From: Pseudobutyrivibrio sp. 49
GTDB taxonomy: Bacteria; Bacillota; Clostridia; Lachnospirales; Lachnospiraceae
Reading direction: 5' to 3'
DNA length: 64,000 bases
Assembly (NCBI RefSeq): GCF_900100545.1
Contig: NZ_FNDP01000007.1
Location: 1 to 64,000 of the forward strand
Positions within the stretch are counted from its first letter, which is position 1. Every line of letters starts with the position of its first letter. Below, one piece after another: positions 42,964 to 51,828 of the stretch. The translations under genes and the position numbers were made by a program. The notes beneath the pieces are model-generated. The model made no database searches and was not told the DNA's origin. It was given only the letters and a program-made list of their open reading frames with translations.

Positions 42964-43536
42964 TTAATTGCCAGTAGCCATGTTCTTAAGTCTAATCATC
43001 AAATCTCTTACTGGTGGAAGGAAGAGAACGATGATAGTAATAGCTGCCTCTGTGAAAATATAAATTGCATTGTAAGCAAGTGAATAAGGTAATGGGCTCC
43101 AGCCTTCAGGAGCATATTCTCCAAAGAAGAGCCAGCCTGATAATACCGCAAATGCGTAGCGGCCAAGAACAGCTACGATATATCCCTTGATGAGACCATT
43201 CTTAGACTTAGTGAAGAAACCTGAAAGTCCAAGGGCTCCAAATGCAAGTATGTAATCAACTATTACCTGAGCTGGGAATAAAATATATGGATCTACGATG
43301 AGATTTAAAAGTCCGTAAGCAACGCCTGTTACAATGCCAATAACTGGTCCAAAGAAGAATCCAGGAAGGCAGGCAACCAGCATTGAGAGTGGTGTAATAG
43401 AACCACCCATAGGAAGCTTAAGGAGCTTAATGTTTGAAAGAACAAATGCAATAGCTATTGATACAGCACAGAATGCAAGCTGTTTTGCTGTAAAGCTAAT
43501 TTTGCTGTTTTCCTTTGAAGAAATGTGGTTAATCAT
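42964..43536 (-). CDS. thiT: Thiamine-specific ECF transporter S component
   Basis: This integral membrane protein of about 190 residues with six hydrophobic helices binds thiamine and joins a shared ECF energising module to import it. Visible family features are LPMGGSITPLSMLVACLPGFFFGP, the GLLNLIVDPYILFPAQVIVDYILAF block, and the late GWSPLPYSLAYNAIYIFTEA segment that forms part of the thiamine site in this family. ATG 43536 is 11 bases after GGGAG, so the longer start at 43557, which overlaps that ribosome site, is rejected. A TPP riboswitch directly upstream confirms the substrate class. The ECF ATPases and T component are not in the window. Confidence 0.93.
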   Translation of the reverse strand: MINHISSKENSKISFTAKQLAFCAVSIAIAFVLSNIKLLKLPMGGSITPLSMLVACLPGFFFGPVIGIVTGVAYGLLNLIVDPYILFPAQVIVDYILAFGALGLSGFFTKSKNGLIKGYIVAVLGRYAFAVLSGWLFFGEYAPEGWSPLPYSLAYNAIYIFTEAAITIIVLFLPPVRDLMIRLKNMATGN

Positions 43537-43563
43537 AATAAAAAAATCTCCCTTCATACATAA

Positions 43564-43659
43564 TGCTAGGAGATCGTATAAATAGCTTCCTTACGCTGGT
43601 ATTATCCAGTTCAAGTGATAAGGGTCGGTGTAACACCTCTCAGCAAATGCGCCCCTAGC
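43564..43659 (-). promoter_or_regulatory. TPP riboswitch (THI element)
   Basis: The minus strand has the full THI element: CTAGGGGCGC at the 5' side, GCTGAGAGG, an ACCCTTATCACTTGAACTG block, then GATAATACCAGCGTAAGGAAGC and the closing CTAGC. P1 pairs 43654-43659 with 43564-43569. It ends 27 bases before the thiT start. Bound thiamine pyrophosphate would lower thiT expression, probably by masking the ribosome site since no terminator hairpin follows. Confidence 0.95.
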
Positions 43660-43684
43660 AAATCGTTTATTTAATTTCAATAGA

Positions 43685-43713
43685 AAAATATCACATGTAT
43701 TGCCACGAGTCAA
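43685..43713 (-). promoter_or_regulatory. thiT: Promoter of the thiT riboswitch transcript
   Basis: On the minus strand, TTGACT (43708-43713) and TATTTT (43685-43690) are 17 bases apart, with TGA just before the -10. The start near 43678 lies about 20 bases ahead of the riboswitch. Confidence 0.65.
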
Positions 43714-43734
43714 TAGAATTACCCCAATTATATG

Positions 43735-43743
43735 TGTTACAAT
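43735..43743 (+). promoter_or_regulatory. Extended -10 promoter for hflX
   Basis: TGT-TACAAT forms an extended -10 element with no good -35. Transcription would begin near 43750. It is divergent from the thiT promoter at 43685-43713. Confidence 0.45.
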
Positions 43744-43774
43744 CAAATTAAAGAAAACATAGATGGGAATTTAT

Positions 43775-45007
43775 ATGGTAAATACAGAAAAGATTATAGA
43801 AAAAGTAATATTGGTTGCAGTTAACGAGGGGGACGAGGCAGAGGCCTGGGACTCTCTTAAAGAGCTGGAGGATTTGTGTGAGACAGCTGGTGCGCAGGTT
43901 GTTGGTCAGATTATGCAGAATTTGGATCGCAGAAATCCTGGTACCTATGTTGGTACTGGTAAGGTGGAAGAGATAGCAGATCTTATCTGGGAGACAGGTG
44001 CTACAGGAATTGTCTGTGATGACGAGCTTACTCCTGCGCAGATGAGAAATCTAGCAGATGCATTAGATACAAAGGTAATGGACAGAACCTTGATTATCCT
44101 TGATATCTTTGCGGCAAGAGCAGGAACTGCCGAGGGTAAGATTCAGGTTGAGCTTGCACAGCTTCGCTACGAGATGACCAGACTTACAGGCTTTGGTAAG
44201 AACATGTCACGAGTAGGTGGTACTGCAGCAGGTGGCGGTGGAGCTATTGGTACTCGTGGTCCTGGTGAGAAAAAGCTGGAGATGGACAAGCGTCTCATTG
44301 CTGGACGAATCTCGCAGCTAAAAAAGGAACTTGCAGATGTGGTTTCACACCGTGAGATTACAAGAGCAAAGCGTCAGCGTAATGGTGTACCTGTGGCGGC
44401 TATTGTAGGCTACACAAACGCTGGAAAATCATCATTATTGAATAAGCTTACTGATGCAAATATCCTTGAGTGGGATGCATTGTTTGCCACCTTGGACCCT
44501 ACTACAAGAGAGTTACTCCTTGATAATGACCAAAAGATTCTGCTAACAGACACAGTAGGATTTATTAGAAAGCTGCCTCATCATCTTGTAGATGCCTTCA
44601 AGAGTACCCTTGAGGAGGCAAAGTATGCTGATTTCATTATTCATGTGGTTGATGTAAGCAATCCCCAGATGGATCGTCAGATGGAAATCGTGTACGAGAC
44701 ACTTGATAAGCTTGGTGTAGCTGATAAACCTATTGTTACCATCTTTAATAAGGTGGATAAGGTGGCAGATGAGCATGATTACCATGATTTAAGAGCGGAT
44801 TATACCGTTCATACTTCTATTAAAACTGGCAAAGGTTTGGACAGAGTTCGTGAGATATTAGCGGAGCTTCTTCGTGACGGAAAGGAATATGTAGAAAAGC
44901 TTATTCCTTATACAGAGGCTGGAATAATTGCAAAAATTCGTGAGAATGGCGAATTGATTTCAGAAGAATACCGAGAGGACGGCATATTTATTAAGGCTTA
45001 TATGTAG
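43775..45007 (+). CDS. hflX: GTPase HflX
   Basis: This ribosome-associated GTPase of about 410 residues is implicated in rescuing stalled or heat-damaged ribosomes. The N-terminal HflX domain shows DRRNPGTYVGTGKVEEIADL and a glycine-rich loop (GGTAAGGGGAIGTRGPGE). The G domain has G1 GYTNAGKSS from about residue 212, G3 DTVGFIRKLPHHLV and G4 NKVDK. I prefer ATG 43775, six bases after GGGA; the ATG at 43763 is in frame and would add four residues. It is monocistronic, with a promoter for the next gene downstream. Confidence 0.93.
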   Translation: MVNTEKIIEKVILVAVNEGDEAEAWDSLKELEDLCETAGAQVVGQIMQNLDRRNPGTYVGTGKVEEIADLIWETGATGIVCDDELTPAQMRNLADALDTKVMDRTLIILDIFAARAGTAEGKIQVELAQLRYEMTRLTGFGKNMSRVGGTAAGGGGAIGTRGPGEKKLEMDKRLIAGRISQLKKELADVVSHREITRAKRQRNGVPVAAIVGYTNAGKSSLLNKLTDANILEWDALFATLDPTTRELLLDNDQKILLTDTVGFIRKLPHHLVDAFKSTLEEAKYADFIIHVVDVSNPQMDRQMEIVYETLDKLGVADKPIVTIFNKVDKVADEHDYHDLRADYTVHTSIKTGKGLDRVREILAELLRDGKEYVEKLIPYTEAGIIAKIRENGELISEEYREDGIFIKAYM

Positions 45008-45032
45008 GAAGTGCTGAAATTGATTAAACTCT

Positions 45033-45061
45033 TAGACATTCATCTTCTGATTTGGTATGAT
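45033..45061 (+). promoter_or_regulatory. Promoter of the Na/Pi cotransporter gene
   Basis: TAGACA (45033-45038) and TATGAT (45056-45061) are 17 bases apart, with TGG before the -10. The leader of about 85 bases contains a short bulged hairpin near 45117-45139 but no recognised riboswitch or Pho box. Confidence 0.5.
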
Positions 45062-45154
45062 AATTTCGGACGAAAAGCGAAAGGGAATTATTTTACTTTT
45101 CATGAAGGAAAAGTGCGGTTACTAAGAATGTAAACCGGGTAGAAGGAGAATAAA

Positions 45155-46777
45155 ATGACAATTGCACAAATGATATCACTGTTAGGTGGAGTAGGTCTTT
45201 TCCTCTTTGGAATGTCTATTATGTCTACTGGCCTTAAAAACAGTTGTGGTGATAATCTTCAGATTATTTTAGAGAAAGCTACTACTAATAAGTTTGTAGC
45301 TGTCGTTGTCGGACTTGTAATGACAGTCCTCGTACAGAGCTCTTCAGCTACTGATGTTATGGTTATCGGCTTTGTTAACTCAGGCATGATGACTTTAGCA
45401 CAGGCTATTGGAGTTATCCTTGGTGCTAATATCGGTACCACAATCACAGCACAGATTACAGCCTTTAATATTGCTACATACACACCACTGTTTCTTTTCT
45501 CTGGTGCGGTAATGTACTTATTTATAAAGAAGGATTTGGTAAAGCACATCGGTACAGTTATCATGGGTTTTGGTATGCTCTTCCAGGGTATTACCATCAT
45601 GAAAGCAGCCATTGCACCACTTTCACATTCTGAAATGTTCAAGAATTTCCTTAGTGGTCTTACCAATCCATTCGTAGCATTAGTATTTGGTATTGCGTTT
45701 ACAGCTCTTTTACAGAGTTCATCTTCAGCAACAGTTATCTTCCAGGCCTTCGTTGTACAGGGCATTTTGGATTACAATGTTGCGGTATATCTTGTAATTG
45801 GTGCAGCCATCGGTTCTGTTACACCTAACTTACTTGCTTCACTTACAGCTAATAGAAACGGAAAGCGTTCAGCTATCCTGAATCTTTTATTTAATGTAAT
45901 CAGAGCAGCAATCATCGTTATTATTATTAATGTGACACCATTGCTCAGCTGGATTCAGTCTACATCATCAGATCCAGCTCGTCAGATAGCTAACACACAT
46001 ACAATCTTTGCTATTTTGGCAGTTTGTATCATATTCCCATTTACAGATTACATCATCAAGCTTACATATATGTTCATTCCTGAGCTTCCAGAGGAGACTC
46101 GTGCAGCAGAGGACAGAAAGCTTGTATTTATGACTCAGATGGGCAATGTACCACCAAACATGGCTATTCATCAGGCACAGCTTGAGGCTGCCAGAATGGG
46201 TGCTATTGCAGCAGAGAACTATGAGAAGGCTATCGACTGCTTCTTCGATTACTCACCTGAAAAGGTAGAGGATGTTGAGGAGCGTGAGGAGACTGTCAAT
46301 ATTCTTAACCATGCTATTCAGGATGCAATGGTTAGACTTCAGACTTTGAACCTTACACCAGCAATGCTTCGTCGTATTTCTGCTATAACAATTGCAGTAA
46401 CAGATATGGAGCGTATCTCAGATCATGCTGAGAACATCATCGAGTACGCTACACGCATGAAGAATAAAAAGACTAAGCTTTCAAAGAAGGCTGCCAAGGA
46501 ACTTAAGGAAATGGCAGAGAATTCTATGGAAGAGGTTGAGCTTGCTATCGACATCTTCACTTCTGAAAACTATGACAATCTTTCTAAGATTGAAAAGCTT
46601 GAGTCAAAGGTTGACAAGCAGGAGAAGCAGCTCATCAATCATCACGTAGAGCGTCTCATGGAGAACAAATGCGAGCCTATCGCAGGTGTAATCTTCTCCG
46701 ATATGGTTACAGATATCGAGCGATGCGCTGATCACGCAATCAATATTGCATATGCGTTAAAGGATACGAATAAATAG
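45155..46777 (+). CDS. Na/Pi cotransporter family protein with PhoU-like domain
   Basis: The protein has 540 residues. The N-terminal 310 contain the two inverted Na/Pi repeats, each with the QSSSAT signature (VLVQSSSATDVMVIGFVNSG and LLQSSSSATVIFQAFV) and GANIGTT. A cytoplasmic PhoU-like helical domain fills about residues 350-535, with ITDMERISDHAENI-like and DIERCADHAINIAYAL repeats. It is expected to bring in phosphate with sodium, with the PhoU part in regulation. GAAGGAG precedes the ATG. It is a single-gene unit closed by a strong terminator. Confidence 0.92.
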   Translation: MTIAQMISLLGGVGLFLFGMSIMSTGLKNSCGDNLQIILEKATTNKFVAVVVGLVMTVLVQSSSATDVMVIGFVNSGMMTLAQAIGVILGANIGTTITAQITAFNIATYTPLFLFSGAVMYLFIKKDLVKHIGTVIMGFGMLFQGITIMKAAIAPLSHSEMFKNFLSGLTNPFVALVFGIAFTALLQSSSSATVIFQAFVVQGILDYNVAVYLVIGAAIGSVTPNLLASLTANRNGKRSAILNLLFNVIRAAIIVIIINVTPLLSWIQSTSSDPARQIANTHTIFAILAVCIIFPFTDYIIKLTYMFIPELPEETRAAEDRKLVFMTQMGNVPPNMAIHQAQLEAARMGAIAAENYEKAIDCFFDYSPEKVEDVEEREETVNILNHAIQDAMVRLQTLNLTPAMLRRISAITIAVTDMERISDHAENIIEYATRMKNKKTKLSKKAAKELKEMAENSMEEVELAIDIFTSENYDNLSKIEKLESKVDKQEKQLINHHVERLMENKCEPIAGVIFSDMVTDIERCADHAINIAYALKDTNK

Positions 46778-46808
46778 GAAAAATCCACCCTTAGGGGGTG
46801 GATTTTTC
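46778..46808 (+). terminator. Intrinsic terminator after the Na/Pi gene
   Basis: A perfect 13-bp stem (46778-46790 with 46796-46808) with a five-base loop has T5 in its 3' arm and A5 in the 5' arm. It begins directly after the stop codon. Confidence 0.85.
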
Positions 46809-46810
46809 TG

Positions 46811-46832
46811 TGTGATACTTCTGTGATACTTC
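46811..46832. repeat. 11-bp tandem duplication in a promoter-like region
   Basis: TGTGATACTTC is repeated twice without a gap. TATACT at 46839-46844 could be a -10 for the small gene at 46909, with the duplication over its -35 zone. No good -35 is present. Confidence 0.5.
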
Positions 46833-46908
46833 GTGACGTATACTGTGTTCAGAAAATGAAACAGAGAACAAAGTAGACGTTGAGCGCAAGGGCGCAGGAG
46901 GTATTGAA

Positions 46909-47127
46909 ATGATTTTAATTATCGCATATGTAGCATTTGCAATCGTAGGTATTGGAGTATTCCTTTATACAAGAGATACTGATGAAGAGTTCTACGAGGA
47001 GCCACCAGTAGAGAATGAAATCGGAGATGCTTATCTTTACAGATTCGTTGAATCTGATTATGAAAGAGTAGAAAAAGCATTGATGAAGTTTGCAGATGAA
47101 TTAGCAATTGGAAGAAGACTTGCATAA
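46909..47127 (+). CDS. Small single-pass membrane protein, unknown
   Basis: The protein has 72 residues. An N-terminal hydrophobic helix (about residues 2-20, ending FLYTRDT) is followed by an acidic stretch rich in Glu (DEEFYEEPPVENE) and a helical tail (YERVEKALMKFADEL). A perfect AGGAGG site upstream supports translation. I recognise no family. It is probably a membrane-anchored regulator or adaptor. A lipoprotein gene follows after 114 bp. Confidence 0.65.
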   Translation: MILIIAYVAFAIVGIGVFLYTRDTDEEFYEEPPVENEIGDAYLYRFVESDYERVEKALMKFADELAIGRRLA

Positions 47128-47241
47128 GAGCAAAATTCCTTATAAATATCGAATTTAGAGAACAAAAATAAACAGAAAATACACAAGTGTCTACTATAAT
47201 ATTTAAATACTAAAATTTTTACTAACGGAGGACGGGGAACA

Positions 47242-47943
47242 ATGAAAAACAGATTTGTGGTATTAGCAATGGTAGGAGTTATGGCTTTGTCCATGGTTGC
47301 ATGTGGCAGTGCAGCAACTAACACAGAGACAGAGTCAGCACAGGTAGAGGACGAGGCAGTGCCAACAGCTTCTAATGAAGCAGCACAGGACTTAGAAGAA
47401 AACTCTATCGATTTTATTAAGCAGATTTCTAACGAGTGTGCACCAGAGATTGATTTCACTGACTGTGGTACATTTACAGATATGCTTAACAAAAAGAAGA
47501 TTACTGCAGGCATGGGATATGCAAATATTACTGTTGGTGATGTAGATGTTTTCGCAGTTACAAGTGGAACTTACGACAATATGGACGGTAATATGGCAGG
47601 TATCGATGCCACACTCTTTACTTATGACGATGGAAATATTGTAGAGCTTGGAAAGATTTGTTCAGGTGGAACAGCTTACCCAATTGCTACAAAGGATGGA
47701 TATATTTACACAGCTTCAAATCACTGGGTTTGCAAGTATGTAATCGGTGATGATAATTCTCTTCAGATTATGGAGAAGGCATCAGTTGTATATGACACAG
47801 ATGGAAATGGAACATATTTCTATGAGTCAGAGGATGGTGGAGATTACAGCCAGATTGATTCTGCACAGGCAGAGGAAATCATGAACCAGCTCTACGATGA
47901 GATGGGCGCAGCTGACATCATCAACTTCGATACTGTTCAGTAA
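47242..47943 (+). CDS. Putative lipoprotein, unknown family
   Basis: The lipoprotein has 233 residues, with a type II signal peptide (lipobox SMVAC, cysteine at 21). A Glu/Thr/Ser/Ala linker leads to a domain of about 180 residues with repeated beta-strand/Asp-Gly turns (TFTDMLNKKKITAGMGYANI, GTYDNMDGN, FTYDDGNIVELGKI, VYDTDGNGTYFYES). The pattern resembles propeller-like or beta-sandwich lipoproteins. It has a good GGAGGA site; TATAAT at 47195-47200 may be the -10, but no -35 matches. The function is unknown. Confidence 0.75.
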   Translation: MKNRFVVLAMVGVMALSMVACGSAATNTETESAQVEDEAVPTASNEAAQDLEENSIDFIKQISNECAPEIDFTDCGTFTDMLNKKKITAGMGYANITVGDVDVFAVTSGTYDNMDGNMAGIDATLFTYDDGNIVELGKICSGGTAYPIATKDGYIYTASNHWVCKYVIGDDNSLQIMEKASVVYDTDGNGTYFYESEDGGDYSQIDSAQAEEIMNQLYDEMGAADIINFDTVQ

Positions 47944-47959
47944 TATATAGAAAATACGT

Positions 47960-47987
47960 TTGACTTATTAAAGTCTATCACTATAAA
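47960..47987 (+). promoter_or_regulatory. dnaE: Promoter of dnaE inside a terminator stem
   Basis: TTGACT (47960-47965) and TATAAA (47982-47987) are 16 bases apart. The -10 box lies in the loop region of the terminator hairpin 47971-48001. Transcription would begin near 47994, about 30 bases before the dnaE start. Confidence 0.5.
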
Positions 47988-48005
47988 ATAGTGGTAGACT
48001 TTTTG
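47971..48005 (+). terminator. Terminator after the lipoprotein gene
   Basis: A 14-bp stem (47971-47984 with 47988-48001, one G-U pair) with a tight loop is followed by TTTTG. It separates the lipoprotein from dnaE. Confidence 0.75.
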
Positions 48006-48024
48006 TTTTGAAAGAGAGTATGTT

Positions 48025-51000
48025 ATGAGTTTTGTCCATCTTCACACCCATACGGAGTATTCACTCTTAGATGGTTCCAATAAAATAAAGAGTTATGTCG
48101 CAAAATGCAAGGCTTCAGGAATGACTGCAGCTGCTATTACTGACCATGGAAATATGTACGGCGTCACAAAGTTCTATGATGAGTGCATGGCCCAGGGAGT
48201 AAAGCCAATCATTGGCTGTGAGGTATATGTTGCGCCAGGCTCGCGCTTTGATAGAGAAATGGTAAAAGGTGATGACAGATATTATCACCTTATTTTGCTT
48301 GCAGAAAATAAGGTTGGATATCACAACCTTATTAAGATTGTCTCAGCTGGTTATGTGGATGGATTCTACTATAAGCCTCGTGTAGACTTTGAGATTTTAG
48401 AGAAATATCATGAGGGACTTATCTGCCTTTCAGCCTGTCTGGCAGGAGAGGTTGCCAGAGCCTTAGCTCGTGAACAGTATGAAGAGGCAAAGGAAATTGT
48501 CCTTAAATATAGAGATTTATTTGGCGAGAATAATTATTTCCTTGAGATGCAGGATCATGGTATCGATTTACAGAAAAATGTAAATCAGGGTCTTATGCGT
48601 CTTTCAAGAGAGACAGGTATTCCACTTGTATGTACAAACGACTGCCATTACACAAATAAAGAGGATGCCTATAGTCATGATGTTCTTCTTTGTATTCAGA
48701 CTGGAGCAAAGATGGATGATGAAGACAGAATGCGTTTCGAGACAGAGGAATTCTACGTGAAGACTGAGCAGGAAATGTTGAATCTTTTCCCTTACGCAAA
48801 GGAAGCAGTTTATCGTACTCAGGAGATCGCAGATAGATGTAATGTGGAGATCGAATATCATGTTGCAGGCTTGCCACCATTTGCTGTTCCTGAAGGTTAT
48901 GATGCCTGGACATATCTCAACAAGCTCTGTTTCGATGGTTTGAAGGAGAGATACGGTGATGATGCACACCTTTACGAGGAGCGTCTTACCTATGAGCTTA
49001 ACACCATCAGGGAGATGGGCTATATCGAGTACTTCCTTATTGTTTGGGATTTCATAAATTATGCCCGCACACATGATATTCCTGTTGGACCAGGCCGTGG
49101 TTCCGCTGCTGGTTCCCTAATCAGTTACACTACAGGAATCACTGATATCGATCCAATGAAATATAATCTGGTATTCGAGCGATTCCTTAATCCAGAGCGT
49201 GTATCAATGCCTGATATTGATACCGATTTCGATCCTGAGGGACGTGAGGAGGTTATCGATTATGTTCGTAAAAAATACGGTGATGACTGCGTAACACAGA
49301 TTGTTACCTTCGGTACCCTTAAGCCAAAGAGCGTCGTACAGGATGTTGGTCGTGTAATGGGACTTCCAATTCCTTACACCAACAGCATAAAAAAGCTTAT
49401 TCCAGATGTGTTACCAGATGGCAAAAAGGTTACTATCGAAAATGCGATTAAGTATAGCCCAGACCTTAGGGCTATGTATGAGGCTGATGATGAAATCAGA
49501 AAGCTTCTTGATATTTGTAAGAGTCTGGAAGGCTTGCCACGTAACACTGGTGTACATGCAGCAGGTGTAGTTATTTCTGGAAAGCCTACAGATGAATATA
49601 TGCCACTTGCCCTTGGAAAGGGTGATGTTATCATCACTCAGTACGAGAAGGAAGTTATTGAGGAAATCGGACTTTTGAAGATGGATTTCCTTGGTCTTCG
49701 AAACCTTACTGTTATTAATGACACTCTCAAGCAGGTGGAAAAGAATTACGGCATCAAGCTTGATTTACATGATATTGACTACAACGATAAAGGGGCAATG
49801 GAGCTCTTCGCAGCTGGAAAAACAGATGGTGTTTTCCAGTTTGAATCTGCAGGAATGAAGAGCTTGCTTAAGCAGCTCAATCCAACACAGATTGGAGATT
49901 TAATATTGGCTAATGCGGTATATCGTCCAGGCCCAATGGATTTCATTCCAAACATTATCGATTGTAAAAATACAGGCAAGGAGTCTCCATTTATTCAGAG
50001 ATTCCCACTTCTTAAGGATGTGCTTGCGGATACCTACGGCTTCCCTGTTTATCAGGAGCAGGTTATGCAGATTATGACTACCTGCGCCGGCTATACCATG
50101 GGTCGTGCTGACAATGTCAGACGAATGATGAGCAAGAAAAAGAGAGACAAGCTGGCAGAAGAGCGCCCAACCTTCGTACAGGGATGCTTTGATAAAAACG
50201 GAATCTCAGCAGAAGAGGCAGACTGGCTTTTTGATCAGCTTATGCCATTCGCTGAGTACGGATTTAATAAAAGTCATGCAGCAGCATATTCTTATGTAGC
50301 GGTTCAGACTGCATATTTGAAGAAATATTATCCGCTTGAATTCATGGCTGCCCTTATGACCTCAGTGCTTAACAGCAGTACAAAGATTGCTGAGTACATT
50401 GCAGTATGTCGTGAGTCAGGAATTGAATTGCTTCCACCAGATGTTAATTATGGAGAGGCAGATTTCGCCGTTGATAATGGAAAGATTAGATATGGTCTGT
50501 CTGCTATCAAATCAGTTGGAAGCAGCACTATCGCAGCTATTATAGAAGACAGAAAAGTAAATGGCCTTTATCGTGATTTGGAGGATTTCATCAAGCGAGT
50601 TGTTAAATATGATGCCAATAAACGTACCGTCGAAAATCTGATTAAGGCAGGAGCCCTTGATTCCTTAGAGGGCAACCGTCGTCAGAAGGTCTGCATCTAT
50701 GAAGTCATCATGGACTCAGTTAATAAGGATCGAAAAAACACTATTGATGGTCAGATGTCACTTTTTGATTTTGCAGATGAAGAGCAGAAAGAATCATTAA
50801 GGATTAGCCTGCCAGATTTGGATGAATTTCCTAGAGAGATTCTCCTAAGCTTTGAAAAGGAGCTGATGGGAATTTACGTTAGTGGTCATCCGTTGGATGA
50901 GTTTCTTCCTCTTCTTGCTAAAAATGTTACAGCTCATGCAAGTGAGTTTAATACAGCAGGTGATGAGGGCGAAGAGGTAGCCTTTGGAGATGATGAGAGC

Positions 51001-51549
51001 AGCTCTGCAAGTATCAAGGATGGAGCAGAGGTAATCATCGGTGGAATTATCATGGAAGCAGCCCTGAAGTATTCAGCCAAGGGTAATGCTTATGGAAATA
51101 TTATTCTTGAGGATTTATCAGGCTCAGTTAAGGTACTTGCCTTTGCAAAGACCTACGACAGAGTTCGCTCATTACTTGTAGAAGGAAATAAAGTTTTCAT
51201 TAAGGGACGAGTACAGAACGATGGCGAGCGCGAGGCTATCCTTATTTGCGAGGATGTTAAATCCTTTGATGACTGTAAACGCGAGGTCTGGATTCAGTTC
51301 GCAGACAAGGCAGAGTACGAAGCATCAGAAGCTACACTGGCAGATTCAATTCGTTCCATGGATGGCAACGACAGCATAGTTATCTACTTAAAGGCTGAAA
51401 AGGCAAAAAAGGTAATGCCACCAAGCTGGAGCTTATCCGCTACTGAGGATAACATCAAAGTGCTTAGTGTAAAATTTGGCGCAGACAACGTCAGGGTTGT
51501 GGATAAAAAGCTTGAGTTTGTGGGAGCTCAAAGAAAAAACTATAAATAG
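48025..51549 (+). CDS. dnaE: DNA polymerase III alpha subunit, DnaE type
   Basis: This 1174-residue replicative polymerase has an N-terminal PHP domain with intact metal motifs (VHLHTHTEYSLLDG, ITDHGNMYG). The palm follows: GPGRGSAAGSLISY, then the catalytic acids in MPDIDTDFDPEGRE. FIPNII and AEYGFNKSHAAAYSYVA belong to the fingers and beta-binding regions. A tandem HhH and an OB fold (IIGGIIMEAALKYSAKGNAYGNIILED) occupy the C-terminal 200 residues. It is a DnaE1/DnaE3-sized protein, not PolC. It has its own promoter overlapping the upstream terminator. The stop is followed closely by a decayed GGDEF remnant and pfkA. Confidence 0.96.
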   Translation: MSFVHLHTHTEYSLLDGSNKIKSYVAKCKASGMTAAAITDHGNMYGVTKFYDECMAQGVKPIIGCEVYVAPGSRFDREMVKGDDRYYHLILLAENKVGYHNLIKIVSAGYVDGFYYKPRVDFEILEKYHEGLICLSACLAGEVARALAREQYEEAKEIVLKYRDLFGENNYFLEMQDHGIDLQKNVNQGLMRLSRETGIPLVCTNDCHYTNKEDAYSHDVLLCIQTGAKMDDEDRMRFETEEFYVKTEQEMLNLFPYAKEAVYRTQEIADRCNVEIEYHVAGLPPFAVPEGYDAWTYLNKLCFDGLKERYGDDAHLYEERLTYELNTIREMGYIEYFLIVWDFINYARTHDIPVGPGRGSAAGSLISYTTGITDIDPMKYNLVFERFLNPERVSMPDIDTDFDPEGREEVIDYVRKKYGDDCVTQIVTFGTLKPKSVVQDVGRVMGLPIPYTNSIKKLIPDVLPDGKKVTIENAIKYSPDLRAMYEADDEIRKLLDICKSLEGLPRNTGVHAAGVVISGKPTDEYMPLALGKGDVIITQYEKEVIEEIGLLKMDFLGLRNLTVINDTLKQVEKNYGIKLDLHDIDYNDKGAMELFAAGKTDGVFQFESAGMKSLLKQLNPTQIGDLILANAVYRPGPMDFIPNIIDCKNTGKESPFIQRFPLLKDVLADTYGFPVYQEQVMQIMTTCAGYTMGRADNVRRMMSKKKRDKLAEERPTFVQGCFDKNGISAEEADWLFDQLMPFAEYGFNKSHAAAYSYVAVQTAYLKKYYPLEFMAALMTSVLNSSTKIAEYIAVCRESGIELLPPDVNYGEADFAVDNGKIRYGLSAIKSVGSSTIAAIIEDRKVNGLYRDLEDFIKRVVKYDANKRTVENLIKAGALDSLEGNRRQKVCIYEVIMDSVNKDRKNTIDGQMSLFDFADEEQKESLRISLPDLDEFPREILLSFEKELMGIYVSGHPLDEFLPLLAKNVTAHASEFNTAGDEGEEVAFGDDESSSASIKDGAEVIIGGIIMEAALKYSAKGNAYGNIILEDLSGSVKVLAFAKTYDRVRSLLVEGNKVFIKGRVQNDGEREAILICEDVKSFDDCKREVWIQFADKAEYEASEATLADSIRSMDGNDSIVIYLKAEKAKKVMPPSWSLSATEDNIKVLSVKFGADNVRVVDKKLEFVGAQRKNYK

Positions 51550-51551
51550 AC

Positions 51552-51742
51552 ACAGAAAAAGAATATTTGGATGATAAAATCGTGATGGTGATAATGGAAC
51601 CGCTGACTAAGGTAAATAACAGAGCCCAGTTCCAACGATATATTGCCAAGAGGATGAAAACACCTTCATTGCCAGATATGGTGAAGATGAATTTTTAGCA
51701 GAAGCAGACAAAAGATTGTATGAAATGAAGCGAAAACGTTAA
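51552..51742 (+). pseudogene. Collapsed remnant of a GGDEF (diguanylate cyclase) gene
   Basis: Three conserved parts of a GGDEF domain lie within 190 bp. Frame one reads LDDKIVMVIMEPLTKVNN then RAQFQRYIAKRM, the usual domain entry (DPLT-x-NNR). After a shift, the second frame reads DENTFIARYGEDEF, the active-site motif with GEDEF. The sequence then runs directly into LAEADKRLYEMKRKR and TAA at 51740-51742, the family's typical C-terminus. The roughly 100 residues that should separate these parts are missing. No start or intact frame remains. The pfkA promoter begins 12 bases later. Confidence 0.7.
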
Positions 51743-51753
51743 AAAAATAACTA

Positions 51754-51782
51754 TTGAAAACGTTTACAAAAGAGGCTAAAAT
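51754..51782 (+). promoter_or_regulatory. pfkA: Promoter of pfkA
   Basis: TTGAAA (51754-51759) and TAAAAT (51777-51782) are 17 bases apart. A cre-like element overlaps the -35 box and the spacer. The leader is about 40 bases. Confidence 0.65.
51755..51768 (+). promoter_or_regulatory. cre-like catabolite control operator in the pfkA promoter
   Basis: TGAAAACGTTTACA matches the CcpA operator consensus TGWAANCGNTNWCA at every defined position. It overlaps the -35 box, a position usually associated with repression, while cre sites further upstream activate. No ccpA gene is in the window. Confidence 0.55.
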
Positions 51783-51828
51783 AGATTGGGATTGTTTGAA
51801 AAGGGATACATTTAGGAGGAATAATCAA

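Noticed and set aside
51754-51828. Extended N-terminus of PfkA
   Set aside because: It would translate the promoter and cre-like site; AGGAGG and the family N-terminus support 51829.
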